From JACDAN01 sp963847235 (GTDB taxonomy: Bacteria > Actinomycetota > Thermoleophilia > Gaiellales > Gaiellaceae): a stretch of DNA of 64,000 nt. Shown here piece by piece: positions 25,253 to 33,904 of this stretch. The notes beneath the pieces are model-generated. The model made no database searches. It worked only from the letters and a program-made list of their open reading frames with translations, and was not told the origin of the DNA. How positions within the stretch are numbered: the first letter of the stretch is position 1; each line of letters begins with the position of its first letter. The DNA is taken from assembly GCA_963847235.1 (NCBI GenBank), contig CAWJYU010000014.1:62001-126000 (forward strand). Reading direction: 5' to 3'. The translations under genes were made by a program, and so were the position numbers.

Positions 25253-27384
25253 CCAATCTCCACGTAGCCCTCGAGTCCGGCGGCGTGCGTATCCGGGATT
25301 CGCGCGACGCCGGGCGAGAGGTCGCGGGTCAGGCGGGCGCGGAGCTCGAGCGACGTGCCGTTCGAGCGGACGTTCACCGTCTGGCCGTTCGCGATCCCGA
25401 GCCGGCGGGCGTCGTCGCGCGACAGCTCGACCTCTGGGGCGGGGCGCTGGAACTCGAGCTCTGGCACGCGTTCGACCGCGGGGCCGGAGAAGAGCGGCCG
25501 GTAGGTCACGAGCCGCAGGCCAGGTCCCTCGGAGACATGACGAGTGTCTGACACCTTGTCCCCAGCCGGCCGGCTCGTCGGGGCACGTTCAGGAAGGACG
25601 GCTTGCTCGCCGACCTCGCCGTACGTCACCCCGTCGAAGCAGATCGCCGAGACCTCGTCGAAGACCTGCGCCGGGTGCGGAGAGAGCTCGACGCCGAAGC
25701 GCTCCGCGAGCCGCGAGAGCACCGCGACCTCGTCCGGCGCGGGCGGGATCGCGGCGCGGCGGATGCGCTGCAGGCGGCCCTCGAGGTTGACGTAGGTCCC
25801 GTCCCGCTCCAGGTAGCTCGTCCCGGGCAAGACCAGGTCGGCCCAGGGCGCGACGAGCCGCCGGAACATCCCGATCACGATCACTTTCTCAGCCATGTCG
25901 GCCATGGCCCTGACGTTCGGGTCGGCGGCGGCCTCGTCGCCGGAGACGATCAGCAGGGCGATCGGCTCCGGGTTCTCCGGCTCGTCGTCGGCCGCCGCGG
26001 CCCAGGCGTCGGCGACGCCGCGACCGTTCGCGGTTCGCGGGAGGCGGAAGGCGGCACAGCCGTCGCGGTCGAGCCCGCCGGCCGCCGCCAACTCCGCCCC
26101 GTCCGTACCCGAAACGACCAGCACGGCCCGTTCAGCGTTGCGCAGGCGCCCTTCCAGCTCGGAATCCCCCTCGCTCTGCCGGACGATCTCCGCCCCGTTC
26201 CGCCGCGCTTCCCTGATCCAGAGGTCGACGATCGGTGCGCGCTCGGCGACCGGCTCGTCGCCCAGCACGACGACGAGGTCGGCGTCGCGGATCGTGGAGA
26301 GCGGGGCCCGGTACGCGTCGAACGAGTGGCCTACGGGCTCCGGGAGCAGCGCCGAATGCGCACCGACCCCTTGGCGGAGCAGCTTTCCGAGCGCGTAGGC
26401 GAGCTCGACGGTCTCCGAGCCCGACAGCGCGGTGACGATCCGTCCCTCGGCACCGCGGATCAACGCCTCCGCCTCGTCCAGCGCGTCGTCCCACGAGAGC
26501 TCCTCGTACCGAGGAGCGGCCTTCCGGAGCGGGTCGACCACGCGGTCCGGCGCCTGCAGGTGGCCGTATGCGAACCGGCCCTTGTCGCAGAGCCAGCCGC
26601 CGTCGACCTCGGGATGGTTGCGGGAGAGGATCCGCTTGACCTTCCCCTCGCGCGTCGTGGCCGAGATGTTGCAGCCGACCGGGCACATGCCGCAGACGGA
26701 CGGGACGTTCTGGATCTCCCACGGCCGCCCCTCGAATCGGTACGGGGTCGAGGTGAGAGCCCCGACCGGACACAGCTCGATCACGTTGCCCGTGAACCGG
26801 CCGCGGTACGGCTCGTCCTCGAAGGTCGCGATCACGGACTGCGCACCACGGTTCCGCGCGATCAGCTGGCCATCCTCGGAGACCTCGCCGGAGAAGCGCG
26901 TGCAGCGGTAGCAGAGGATGCAGCGCTCGCGGTCCAGCGCGATCAGCGGGCTGATCGGAATCGGCTTGTCGAACGTCCGCTTTGGGAACGTCATCCGCGT
27001 GTTGCCAGGCCCGTAGCGGAACGTCAGGTCCTGCAGCGGGCACTCGCCGCCCTTGTCGCAGACCGGACAGTCGAGCGGATGGTTGACGAGGATGAACTCG
27101 AGCGTCGCGTTCTGACCGTCGGCCGCTTTCTCGGATGTCTGCGCGGTGCGCACGACCATTCCGTCCTGCGCGGTCAGCGTGCAGCCGGTCTGAAGCTTCC
27201 CCTGGCCTTCGACCTCGACGAGGCACATGCGGCAGGCGCCGATCGGCGGCCCGATGCGAGGCTCGTAGCAGAAGACGGGGATCTCGATCCCTGCGGCGGC
27301 CGCGGTCTCGACCAGGCCGAGCCCCTTCGGCACCTGAGCCTCGACGTCGTCGACAACGACCGTGACGAGCTCGACCGAGCTCAT
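25249..27384 (-). CDS. nuoG: NADH-quinone oxidoreductase subunit G
   Basis: 711 residues from ATG 27384. The 2Fe-2S domain has CYEPRIGPPIGACRMC; the His-ligated cluster has HPLDCPVCDKGGECPLQD; 4Fe-4S ligands are in CILCYRCTRF and CPVGALTS; and CGMCPVGC begins the molybdopterin-oxidoreductase-like domain with a fourth cluster. The C-terminal ~100 residues form an aspartate-decarboxylase-like (MopB C) domain. A copy of a short palindromic repeat (25524-25554) is embedded in frame just before that domain (residues ~610-620, DKVSDTRHVSEG). This is unusual for a core enzyme gene. Confidence 0.94.
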   Translation of the reverse strand: MSSVELVTVVVDDVEAQVPKGLGLVETAAAAGIEIPVFCYEPRIGPPIGACRMCLVEVEGQGKLQTGCTLTAQDGMVVRTAQTSEKAADGQNATLEFILVNHPLDCPVCDKGGECPLQDLTFRYGPGNTRMTFPKRTFDKPIPISPLIALDRERCILCYRCTRFSGEVSEDGQLIARNRGAQSVIATFEDEPYRGRFTGNVIELCPVGALTSTPYRFEGRPWEIQNVPSVCGMCPVGCNISATTREGKVKRILSRNHPEVDGGWLCDKGRFAYGHLQAPDRVVDPLRKAAPRYEELSWDDALDEAEALIRGAEGRIVTALSGSETVELAYALGKLLRQGVGAHSALLPEPVGHSFDAYRAPLSTIRDADLVVVLGDEPVAERAPIVDLWIREARRNGAEIVRQSEGDSELEGRLRNAERAVLVVSGTDGAELAAAGGLDRDGCAAFRLPRTANGRGVADAWAAAADDEPENPEPIALLIVSGDEAAADPNVRAMADMAEKVIVIGMFRRLVAPWADLVLPGTSYLERDGTYVNLEGRLQRIRRAAIPPAPDEVAVLSRLAERFGVELSPHPAQVFDEVSAICFDGVTYGEVGEQAVLPERAPTSRPAGDKVSDTRHVSEGPGLRLVTYRPLFSGPAVERVPELEFQRPAPEVELSRDDARRLGIANGQTVNVRSNGTSLELRARLTRDLSPGVARIPDTHAAGLEGYVEIG
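25524..25554. repeat. Palindromic repeat inside nuoG
   Basis: The sequence around GTGTC-T-GACAC (25544-25554) with flank GTCCCTCGGAGACATGACGA matches, in inverted orientation, the intergenic repeat at 63517-63550 over ~30 nt with few differences. It lies in the coding region of nuoG between two domains, where a short in-frame insertion could be tolerated. Confidence 0.6.
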
Positions 27385-27400
27385 CGTCCTCCCTCGAGCC

Positions 27401-27494
27401 CTTGTGTTCCATGCAACGAGCGAGAGAACGCCAGTCGCCGGCGATCCAATTCCTGCGAGACGCGGTGGCGGGGCCTTGTCACATGGAACACAAG
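27401..27494. repeat. 94-bp segment bounded by 13-bp perfect inverted repeats between nuoF and nuoG
   Basis: CTTGTGTTCCATG (27401-27413) and CATGGAACACAAG (27482-27494) are exact inverted copies with a 68-nt interior. This 115-bp gap is the only substantial non-coding gap in the nuo operon. It might be a MITE-like remnant or an mRNA stem that sets the nuoF:nuoG ratio; the sequence does not decide. Confidence 0.5.
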
Positions 27495-27499
27495 CGTCC

Positions 27500-28822
27500 T
27501 CATGCGGGCACCAGCGGCAGATGGGTGTGGACGTGGGTGTCGCTCGGCGCCCGGATCCCGTCGAGCGACGACTCGCCGCCGAACGGGCAGCCGCCCTCGT
27601 CGACATGGCGCTTGAACTCGTCGTAGTACTTGTCCACGTAGCTCGCGACGCAGTAGACGGCGAAGTCGCCGAGCGCGCAGAGCGACTTGCCGAGGATCCG
27701 GTCGCAGACGTCGCGCAGGAGGTCGAGGTCACCCTCGGTTCCATCGCCCGCCTCGATCCGCTCGAGCAGCTGGACGAGCCAGCGCGTCCCCTCCCGGCAG
27801 GGCGTGCACTTCCCGCAGGACTCGTGCATGTAGAACTTCTCCGCCCGCAGGCCGAGCTGCACCATGCACGCGCGGTCGTCCACGACGATGATCGCGGCCG
27901 AGCCGAGGAACGAGCCGGCGGCCTGGACCGCGTCGAAGTCGAGCGGGACGTCGATCTGGTCGGGCGTGAAGACCGGCACCGACGAGCCGCCGGGGATGAT
28001 CGCCTTCAGCGCGCGCCCGTCGACGACGCCGTGGCCGTACTCGAAGATCAGCTCGCGGAGCGTCGTGCCCAGCGGGAGCTCGTAGTTCCCGGGCTTGTTG
28101 ACGTTCCCGGAGAGCGAGTAGACGACGGTGCCTGGCGCCGCCTCGACGCCGAGCTTCGAGTAGCCCTCGACGCCGAGCTCCAGGATTGCCGGGACGCTGG
28201 CGATCGTCTGCACGTTGTTGACGAGCGTCGGGCCGGCGTACAAACCGGTGACGGGCGGGAAGGGCGGGCGGGGCCGTGGCTGGCCGCGCTTCCCCTCGAG
28301 CGAGTCCAGCAGCGCCGACTCCTCGCCGCAGATGTACGCGCCGGCGCCACGGTGGACGACGACGTCGCAGTCGCCGAAGACGCCGGCAGCGCGCGCCTCC
28401 TCCACCGCGCCGGTCAGCACCTCGTACTCCGTGAGGTACTCGCCGCGGATGTAGATGAACACGCTCTGGGACTGGATCCCGTGGGCCGCGATCAGGCAGC
28501 CCTCGACGAACCGGTGTGGGACTCGCCGCATGATCTCGCGGTCCTTGAAGGCGCCCGGCTCGGACTCGTCGGCGTTCGCAACGACGTACGCGGGGCTGCG
28601 GCGCTTGTCCGGCGGCGGGACGAGGCTCATCTTCCGGCCCATCGCGAACCCCGCGCCGCCGCGGCCGCGCAGCTTCGCGTTCGAGATCGTCTCGATCAGC
28701 TGCTCGGGGCTCATCCCGCGGGCCTTCTCCAGCTGTGCGTAGCCGCCGATCGCGCGGTACTCGTCGAGCTTGGTCAGGTCGCGCTCGTCCGCTCCCGTGA
28801 GGATCGTCAGCTCAGCGGCCAC
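27500..28822 (-). CDS. nuoF: NADH-quinone oxidoreductase subunit F
   Basis: 440 residues. It contains the FMN/NADH-binding glycine-rich segments RGRGGAGFAMGRK and CGEESALLDSLEGKRGQPR, YVVANADESEPGAFKDRE, and the N3 cluster ligands ESCGKCTPCREG plus a later Cys in LCALGDF. It transfers electrons from NADH via FMN. Its GTG 28822 overlaps the nuoE end by 11 nt. The C-terminal tail (DTHVHTHLPLVPA) is His-rich and not conserved as far as I can tell. Confidence 0.95.
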   Translation of the reverse strand: MAAELTILTGADERDLTKLDEYRAIGGYAQLEKARGMSPEQLIETISNAKLRGRGGAGFAMGRKMSLVPPPDKRRSPAYVVANADESEPGAFKDREIMRRVPHRFVEGCLIAAHGIQSQSVFIYIRGEYLTEYEVLTGAVEEARAAGVFGDCDVVVHRGAGAYICGEESALLDSLEGKRGQPRPRPPFPPVTGLYAGPTLVNNVQTIASVPAILELGVEGYSKLGVEAAPGTVVYSLSGNVNKPGNYELPLGTTLRELIFEYGHGVVDGRALKAIIPGGSSVPVFTPDQIDVPLDFDAVQAAGSFLGSAAIIVVDDRACMVQLGLRAEKFYMHESCGKCTPCREGTRWLVQLLERIEAGDGTEGDLDLLRDVCDRILGKSLCALGDFAVYCVASYVDKYYDEFKRHVDEGGCPFGGESSLDGIRAPSDTHVHTHLPLVPA

Positions 28823-29285
28823 GGATCTCCTCCACGAGCGCGGGGACCTCGTCAGGCCGGACGGGCTCGCGGTAGCGCTGGTCGACGACCACGACAGGCG
28901 CGTAGCCGCACCCGCCGGCGCACTCGACGAGCCGGAAGCTGATCGCGCCGTCCTCGGTCGTCTCGCCGGGCGGGACGCCGAGCTCCTCCTCGAGCGCGTC
29001 CACGACCGCCTGGGCGCCGACGAGCGCGCAGGAGAGGTTCGTGCAGACCTCGATCGAGTGCCGGCCGACCGGCTCCAGGTGGTACATGTCGTAGAAGGAC
29101 GCGACCGACTGGACGTGGGCCGGCGTCAGCTCCATCGCCTCCGCGACCTCCTCGAGCGCCTCAACGGGCAGCCAGCCGTCGTGCCGCTTCTGGGCGAGGT
29201 GCAGTGCGCCCATGACCGCGGAGCGATCGTCCGGATAGAGCTGCCGGAGCTCCTGTACGCGGTCGTGGAACTCGACCGCCGTCAC
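28812..29285 (-). CDS. nuoE: NADH-quinone oxidoreductase subunit E
   Basis: 157 residues from GTG 29285 (GTGA overlap with nuoD). It has the thioredoxin-like fold with four Cys for the N1a 2Fe-2S cluster: CTNLSCAL and CAGGCGYAPVV. The N-terminal helical part includes ALHLAQKRHDGWLPVEALEEVAE and SFYDMYHLEPVG. It belongs to the NADH dehydrogenase module with NuoF and NuoG. Confidence 0.95.
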   Translation of the reverse strand: MTAVEFHDRVQELRQLYPDDRSAVMGALHLAQKRHDGWLPVEALEEVAEAMELTPAHVQSVASFYDMYHLEPVGRHSIEVCTNLSCALVGAQAVVDALEEELGVPPGETTEDGAISFRLVECAGGCGYAPVVVVDQRYREPVRPDEVPALVEEIRGR

Positions 29286-30550
29286 CGGTCGGTGTCCCCC
29301 ATCACCGAGTCGAGCGAGCCGACGATCGCGATCAGGTCGGCGACGAGCGCGTCGTGCATGCAGGTCGCGGTCGCCTCGAGCGCGACGAAGGACGGGGCGC
29401 GGAACTTCACGCGCCACGGCCGCGCGCCGCCGTCGGAGACGACGTAGCAGCCCTTCTCGCCGCGCGGCGACTCGGTTGCGACGTAGACCTCGCCCTCGGG
29501 CACCCGGTACCCCTCCGTGACGATCTTGAAGTGATGGATCAGCGACTCCATCGAGGTGTGAAGCTCGTGCCGCGGCGGCAAGACGACCTTGCGGTCGTCC
29601 GCGATCCACGGCTCGCCCTCCATTCCCTCCAGCCGATCGAGGCACTGCTCGACGATCCGCACCGACTCGCGCATCTCGTCGATCCGGACGCGGTACCGGT
29701 CGTAGACGTCGCCGTTCGGGTGGACCGGGACGTCGAAGTCGACCTCGTCGTAGGCGAGGTACGGCTGCGCTTTCCGGAGGTCCCAGTCGACACCGGACGC
29801 ACGCAGCACGGGCCCTGACTGGCCGAGCGCGATCGCGTCCTCGGCGGAGAGGAGCCCGACCCCCTGCGTCCGCTCCAGCCAGATCTCGTTGCGTCCGATC
29901 AGCGACTCGTAGTCGTCGACCGCCTTCGGCATCCACTCGCAGAACTTGTGGGCCTCGGGGAAGAAGCCGGACGGGATGTCCTCCGCGAGACCGCCGGTCT
30001 GGAAGTACCGCGTGTGCATGCGGACCCCGGTGACCAGCTCGAACAGGTCGAGGATCTGGTCGCGCTCGCGAAAGCAGTACCAGAACATCGAGATCGCTCC
30101 CAGCTCGAGCGCCGCCGTGCCGAGGTAGACGAGGTGCGAGTGGATCCGGCTGAGCTCGCACAGGAGCATCCGCATGAAGGTGGCCTTCCGCGGCGTCTCG
30201 AGCCCGAGGAGCTTCTCGATCGCCAGGACGAACACGAGCTCGTCGTTCTGGAAGCCCACATAGTCGATCCGCGCCGGGTACGTGATCGCCTTCCACCACG
30301 ACTTGTGCTCCATCGTCTTCTCGAAGCCGGTGTGGAGGTAGCCGATCACTGCCTCGGTCCCGACGACGCGCTCGCCCTCGAGATCGATGATCAGGCGCAG
30401 GACGCCGTGCGTCGACGGGTGGTTCGGCCCGAAGTTGATGCGCATGACGTCCTCGCTGCCCTCGAGCTCGGGCGGCGTCGAGAGGACGGTCGGGATCGGG
30501 GCGGGGATCCGCGAGCCCTCGTAGATCCGCGGGCGCTCGACGATCGCCAC
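29282..30550 (-). CDS. nuoD: NADH-quinone oxidoreductase subunit D
   Basis: 422 residues from GTG 30550, which shares its first base with the nuoC TAG. Landmarks are NFGPNHPSTHGVLRL (quinone-site His), HTGFEKTMEHKSWWK, SRIHSHLVYLGTAALELGA, and the C-terminal VALEATATCMHDALVADLIAIVGSLD with the final VMGDTDR. It forms the quinone pocket with NuoB. The longer open frame upstream of the GTG is a shifted reading of nuoC. Confidence 0.95.
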   Translation of the reverse strand: MAIVERPRIYEGSRIPAPIPTVLSTPPELEGSEDVMRINFGPNHPSTHGVLRLIIDLEGERVVGTEAVIGYLHTGFEKTMEHKSWWKAITYPARIDYVGFQNDELVFVLAIEKLLGLETPRKATFMRMLLCELSRIHSHLVYLGTAALELGAISMFWYCFRERDQILDLFELVTGVRMHTRYFQTGGLAEDIPSGFFPEAHKFCEWMPKAVDDYESLIGRNEIWLERTQGVGLLSAEDAIALGQSGPVLRASGVDWDLRKAQPYLAYDEVDFDVPVHPNGDVYDRYRVRIDEMRESVRIVEQCLDRLEGMEGEPWIADDRKVVLPPRHELHTSMESLIHHFKIVTEGYRVPEGEVYVATESPRGEKGCYVVSDGGARPWRVKFRAPSFVALEATATCMHDALVADLIAIVGSLDSVMGDTDR

Positions 30551-31116
30551 TACTCGTCTCCGGAGAAGCGGACGGGCTCGCCGCCGATCGGATAGTCCTT
30601 CCGCAGCGGGTGCCCCTCCCAGTCGTCCTCCATCAGGATGCGGCGAAGGTTCGGGTGCCCCTCGAAGCGGATTCCCATCATGTCCCAGGCTTCGCGCTCG
30701 TGCCAGTCGGCGGTCGGCCAGACCGAGATCACGCTCTCGAGCGTCTCGCCGTCGTCGATCCACACCTGGACACGGACCCGCGGCGCGCCGTCCCGCAGTG
30801 CCAGCAGGTGGTAGTTGACCGAGAAGCGCTTCCCCTTCGGGCGGGGAACTCGGGCGTACGCCTGCGATGCGACCGAGACGCCCTGTCCGGACGGCATGTT
30901 CAGGTCGCGGCCCTGCTCGGTCCCGTAGTAGCCGGCGACCCCGCGCTTCCCCCAGCCGAGGTAGTCGGTCGGCGTGATGTCGGAGAGGAAGTTGAAGCCC
31001 TCCCGGTCGCGAAGGTGGAGGCAGGCCTCGCGGAGGCGGGCCGGATCGACGACGAGCGTCGTCTCGCCGTGCTCCTCGCGGCTTTCGACGAGGCCGGGAA
31101 CGCCCTCGAACGTCAC
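30550..31116 (-). CDS. nuoC: NADH-quinone oxidoreductase subunit C
   Basis: 188 residues from GTG 31116 (GTGA overlap with nuoB). It has the 30-kDa subunit signature WHEREAWDMMGIRFEGHPNLRRIL and a terminal DWEGHPLRKDYPIGGEPVRF. An inserted segment (GWGKRGVAGYYGTEQGRDLNM) in the N-terminal half is longer than in many homologues. It is a peripheral arm subunit bound to NuoD. Confidence 0.94.
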   Translation of the reverse strand: MTFEGVPGLVESREEHGETTLVVDPARLREACLHLRDREGFNFLSDITPTDYLGWGKRGVAGYYGTEQGRDLNMPSGQGVSVASQAYARVPRPKGKRFSVNYHLLALRDGAPRVRVQVWIDDGETLESVISVWPTADWHEREAWDMMGIRFEGHPNLRRILMEDDWEGHPLRKDYPIGGEPVRFSGDE

Positions 31117-31709
31117 TCGGCGACCCCCCGGATCTCGTAGGCGGGAGGCACGCCGGCCTTGATCTTCTCCTGGAGCCGGATGATCCCCTCGACGAGGGCC
31201 TCGGGCCGGGGCGGGCACCCGGGTACGTGGATGTCCACGGCGACGACCTTGTCGACGCCCTGGAGCACCGTGTAGTTGTTGAACATCCCGCCGGAGCTCG
31301 CGCAGGCGCCCATCGCGATCACCCACTTGGGCTCGAGCATCTGGTCGTAGATCTGGCGGAGCGGGGCGGCCATCTTGTGTGCGACCCGGCCGGAGACGAT
31401 CAGCAGGTCGGCCTGGCGCGGCGAGGAGCGGAAGACCTCGGCGCCGAAGCGCGCGATGTCGTAGCGCGAGGAGACGATCGACATCATCTCGATCGCGCAG
31501 CAGGCGAGCCCGAAGGTCGCCGGCCAGATCGAGTTCCCCTGCGACCACGCAACGGCCTTCCCGACCGTCGTCAGCATCAGCTTGTCCTGGAGGTCCTCGG
31601 GCCCGAGCTCGCGCTCGAACACCCCGGGCTCCTTGTTCGGCATCAGCGCGCGCTCGGAGTGGATCCCGAAGTCGCGGAGCCGCTTCGGCTTCTCGCCGTT
31701 CACCGCCAT
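31113..31709 (-). CDS. nuoB: NADH-quinone oxidoreductase subunit B
   Basis: 198 residues. It has the tandem Cys of the N2 cluster (GLACCAIEMM), MGACASSGGMFNNYTVLQG, and VPGCPPRPEALVEGIIRLQ for the remaining ligands. N2 is the terminal 4Fe-4S cluster that reduces quinone. The ATG overlaps the nuoA end by 10 nt. It has no anomalies. Confidence 0.96.
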   Translation of the reverse strand: MAVNGEKPKRLRDFGIHSERALMPNKEPGVFERELGPEDLQDKLMLTTVGKAVAWSQGNSIWPATFGLACCAIEMMSIVSSRYDIARFGAEVFRSSPRQADLLIVSGRVAHKMAAPLRQIYDQMLEPKWVIAMGACASSGGMFNNYTVLQGVDKVVAVDIHVPGCPPRPEALVEGIIRLQEKIKAGVPPAYEIRGVAE

Positions 31710-32062
31710 TCGAGCGCCCCCTTCCGCCAGATGTAGACGTAGGCCAGGGCGAGGATCCCGATGAAGAACGAGAGCTCCCAGAACCCGAACCAGCCGAGCG
31801 GCTCGAGCACGACGGCGAGCGGGTAGAGGAACACGATCTCGATGTCGAAGACGATGAAGAGCAGCGCGGTCAGGTAGAAGCTGATCGTGAACCGCTGGAG
31901 CCGCGGCGGGCCGGCGGAGACACCCGACTCGAACGGCAGCGCCCGGGTCCGGTTCCGGTGCGACGGGCGGGTCGCGAAGAGGAACGACATGCCGATCATC
32001 GAGGCCGGGATGGCCAAGGCCAGCAGCCCGTAGATCAGGAAGGGCAGCCAGTTATCGAGCAT
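31700..32062 (-). CDS. nuoA: NADH-quinone oxidoreductase subunit A
   Basis: 120 residues with three helices. It contains the conserved PFESGVSAGPPRLQRFTISFYLTALLFIVFDIEIVFLYP region (only landmarks: FESG, FDIE). It is the first gene of the 14-gene operon nuoABCDEFGHIJKLMN, which runs without interruption to 18148. The upstream 175 bp is shared with the divergent hesB-like gene. A TAGACT box on the - strand at 32098-32103 is a possible -10, giving a ~30-nt leader. Confidence 0.95.
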   Translation of the reverse strand: MLDNWLPFLIYGLLALAIPASMIGMSFLFATRPSHRNRTRALPFESGVSAGPPRLQRFTISFYLTALLFIVFDIEIVFLYPLAVVLEPLGWFGFWELSFFIGILALAYVYIWRKGALEWR

Positions 32063-32221
32063 CGCTGCGTGGCGCCGTGGCCCCCACCGTGGTCCGGGAG
32101 TCTACAGCCGTCGCGGCTGCACGATCGGGGCAGGAAACGGCTCAACGAAGCGTGAAACAGGTGTTACAAAGTCCGGGCTCGCGCCCCTCCGACGGGGGAC
32201 GGCGGCGCCCGGTCCCGCTGC

Positions 32222-32227
32222 TACGAT
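32222..32227 (+). promoter_or_regulatory. -10 box (TACGAT) for the HesB gene
   Basis: TACGAT ends 9 nt before the TTG start at 32237, which predicts a transcript with almost no leader. No clear -35 is seen. A GAAACA-GG-TGTTAC palindrome-like element at 32154-32167 lies upstream in the divergent nuoA/hesB region. Confidence 0.45.
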
Positions 32228-32236
32228 TGGCCCGCC

Positions 32237-32644
32237 TTGGAGATCACCGAGCGCCCACTCACCATCGTCTCGCTCAGCGAGCGCGCCGCCGCGAAGGTCA
32301 AGGATCTGATGGCGGAAGAGCCCGCCGGCGAGGCCGAGGTCCTGCGCGTCGCCGTCCAGGGCGGCGGGTGCTCCGGCTTCGAGTACGCGCTCGGCTTCGA
32401 CCGCGGCTCGATGGAGGGTGACCACGAGCTCGAGGCGCACGGCGTCCGCGTCGTCGTCGATCCCTTCAGCGCTCCGTACCTGACCGGCACCGAGATCGAC
32501 TTCGTCGACGGGCTCCAGGGCGGCTTCGCGATCAACAACCCGAACGCGACCGCCGGGTGCGGCTGCGGGCACTCGTTCCAGGTCGAGGACGAGGCCGGCG
32601 ACCCGCACGCGAACGGCGGCTGCGGCTCCGGCTGCTCGCACTAA
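32237..32644 (+). CDS. HesB/IscA/ErpA-type iron-sulfur cluster insertion protein
   Basis: 135 residues. The A-type carrier motif is complete: GGGCSGFEYAL (first Cys) and NPNATAGCGCGHSF (two Cys in CGCG). It delivers clusters to target proteins, and its divergent position next to nuoA suits maturation of complex I. The C-terminus has an extra Gly/Cys/His-rich tail (NGGCGSGCSH) not found in most homologues, which could bind metal. The start TTG 32237 fits the leaderless -10 box; no Shine-Dalgarno sequence is present. Confidence 0.92.
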   Translation: MEITERPLTIVSLSERAAAKVKDLMAEEPAGEAEVLRVAVQGGGCSGFEYALGFDRGSMEGDHELEAHGVRVVVDPFSAPYLTGTEIDFVDGLQGGFAINNPNATAGCGCGHSFQVEDEAGDPHANGGCGSGCSH

Positions 32645-32666
32645 CGCCTTTACCATTCAGCGCGGC

Positions 32667-33671
32667 ATGAGCGACGTCGTCGACGTCACGATCCTGGGCG
32701 CAGGCCCTGTCGGGCTCTCGGCCGCCTACTACGTCGGCCACCGCGACGGGACGGTGCGCATCGTCGAGTCGCTGGAGCAGATCGGCGGCCAGGTCGCGGC
32801 CACCTATCCCGAGAAGCACGTGTACGACGTCGCCGGCTTCCCGAAGATCCTCGGCCAGAAGCTCGTCGACATGTGCGCCGAGCAGGGGCTCCAGTACGGC
32901 GCCGACGTTCGGCTCGGCGAGGAGGCGAAGTCGCTCGAGCGGCTGAGCCAGAACGGCGAGGACGTGCTCGCGCTGACGACGGACGCCGGGAACACCTACC
33001 TGTCGCGGTCGATGATCATCACGGCCGGCCACGGGGCCTTCGAGCCGCGGCGGCTCGGCGTCGAGGACATCGACGCGTGGCTCGGCCGCGGCCTCCACTA
33101 CGTCGTCAAGGAGAAGGCGCAGTTCTCCGGCAAGCGCTGCGTGATCGTGGGCGGCGGTGACTCCGCGCTCGACTGGACGCTCGGGCTCCAGGACACCGCC
33201 GACCTGCCGATCACGCTCGTCCACCGCCGCGACCGCTTCCGCGCGCTCGAGTCCTCGCTGAACGAGGCCCGGCGGCTGGAGTCGGAGGGCGCCGTGCGGA
33301 TCCTCACGCCGCACGAGGTCCGCGACGTGCACGGCGACGGAAGCATGGAGGCGGTTTCGATCGAGAACACCGCGACCGGGGAGCTGGAGCGCTACGACTG
33401 CGAGGCCCTGATCACGCTTCTCGGCTTCGTCTCCCACCTCGGCTCGATCGCCGAGTGGGGCATCGAGCTGGAGGGCAAGCGCCAGATCAAGATCGACCCG
33501 ATGACGTGCGAGACCTCGATGCCGGGCGTCTACGCCGCGGGAGACGTCGCCGGCTACCCGGGGAAGATCACGCTCATCACCGTCGGCATGGGCGAGGCCG
33601 CGATCGCCGCGAACAATGCGATCGCAGCGATCCGCGGCGAGAAGGTCCAGCCGAAGTACTCGACCGATTGA
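32667..33671 (+). CDS. Ferredoxin/flavodoxin-NADP+ reductase, thioredoxin-reductase-like
   Basis: 334 residues. FAD-binding ILGAGPVGLSAAYYVG at the start, QIGGQVAATYPEKHVYDVAGFP, NADPH-binding VIVGGGDSALDWTL, and C-terminal YAAGDVAGYPGKITLI. It lacks the CxxC redox pair of thioredoxin reductase, which identifies the YumC/Chlorobium-type ferredoxin-NADP reductase (EC 1.18.1.2). It is cytosolic. It begins 23 nt after the HesB stop and is probably co-transcribed with it, linking Fe-S biogenesis with ferredoxin reduction. Confidence 0.9.
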   Translation: MSDVVDVTILGAGPVGLSAAYYVGHRDGTVRIVESLEQIGGQVAATYPEKHVYDVAGFPKILGQKLVDMCAEQGLQYGADVRLGEEAKSLERLSQNGEDVLALTTDAGNTYLSRSMIITAGHGAFEPRRLGVEDIDAWLGRGLHYVVKEKAQFSGKRCVIVGGGDSALDWTLGLQDTADLPITLVHRRDRFRALESSLNEARRLESEGAVRILTPHEVRDVHGDGSMEAVSIENTATGELERYDCEALITLLGFVSHLGSIAEWGIELEGKRQIKIDPMTCETSMPGVYAAGDVAGYPGKITLITVGMGEAAIAANNAIAAIRGEKVQPKYSTD

Positions 33672-33756
33672 GGCGTCGAATTCCTCTCCTGCGGCTGATC
33701 CGCGAGCGACCGTTCGAGCGCCGCAGCCTCCGCGTCGTCTGATTCGGACCCGTCCT

Positions 33757-33875
33757 GGTGCCTGGCACCGGGGCGGCGCCGGAAGGGACGATCCTGCCGC
33801 CGGTGACCTCCGCGAGCTGCTCGCCGGGTCCGAGCGCCCCTTGTCCGCCCGGAACGCGGCCCGGTGCCAGGCACC
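33757..33875. repeat. Pair of inverted palindromic repeats upstream of fumC
   Basis: GGTGCC-T-GGCACC (33757-33769) and GGTGCC-A-GGCACC (33863-33875) are each palindromic and, with the adjoining GGG/CCC, are perfect 16-bp inverted copies of one another 87 bp apart. They belong to the same family as the repeats at 441, 25544 and 63523. The segment between them (33770-33862) has no coding evidence. Confidence 0.6.
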
Positions 33876-33890
33876 GGGACACGCCCGAAC

Positions 33891-33896
33891 TAGACT
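33891..33896 (+). promoter_or_regulatory. -10 box (TAGACT) for fumC
   Basis: TAGACT ends 8 nt before the fumC ATG (33905) and no Shine-Dalgarno sequence is present, which predicts a leaderless mRNA. One of the palindromic repeats (33863-33875) covers the -35 position, so the repeat may influence the promoter. Confidence 0.5.
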
Positions 33897-33904
33897 CCCG
33901 GACG

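Noticed and set aside
28812..30299. A single NuoD-NuoE fused frame
   Set aside because: The frame upstream of GTG 29285 is a shadow of nuoD; nuoD ends with its own TGA at 29282-29284 in a different frame.
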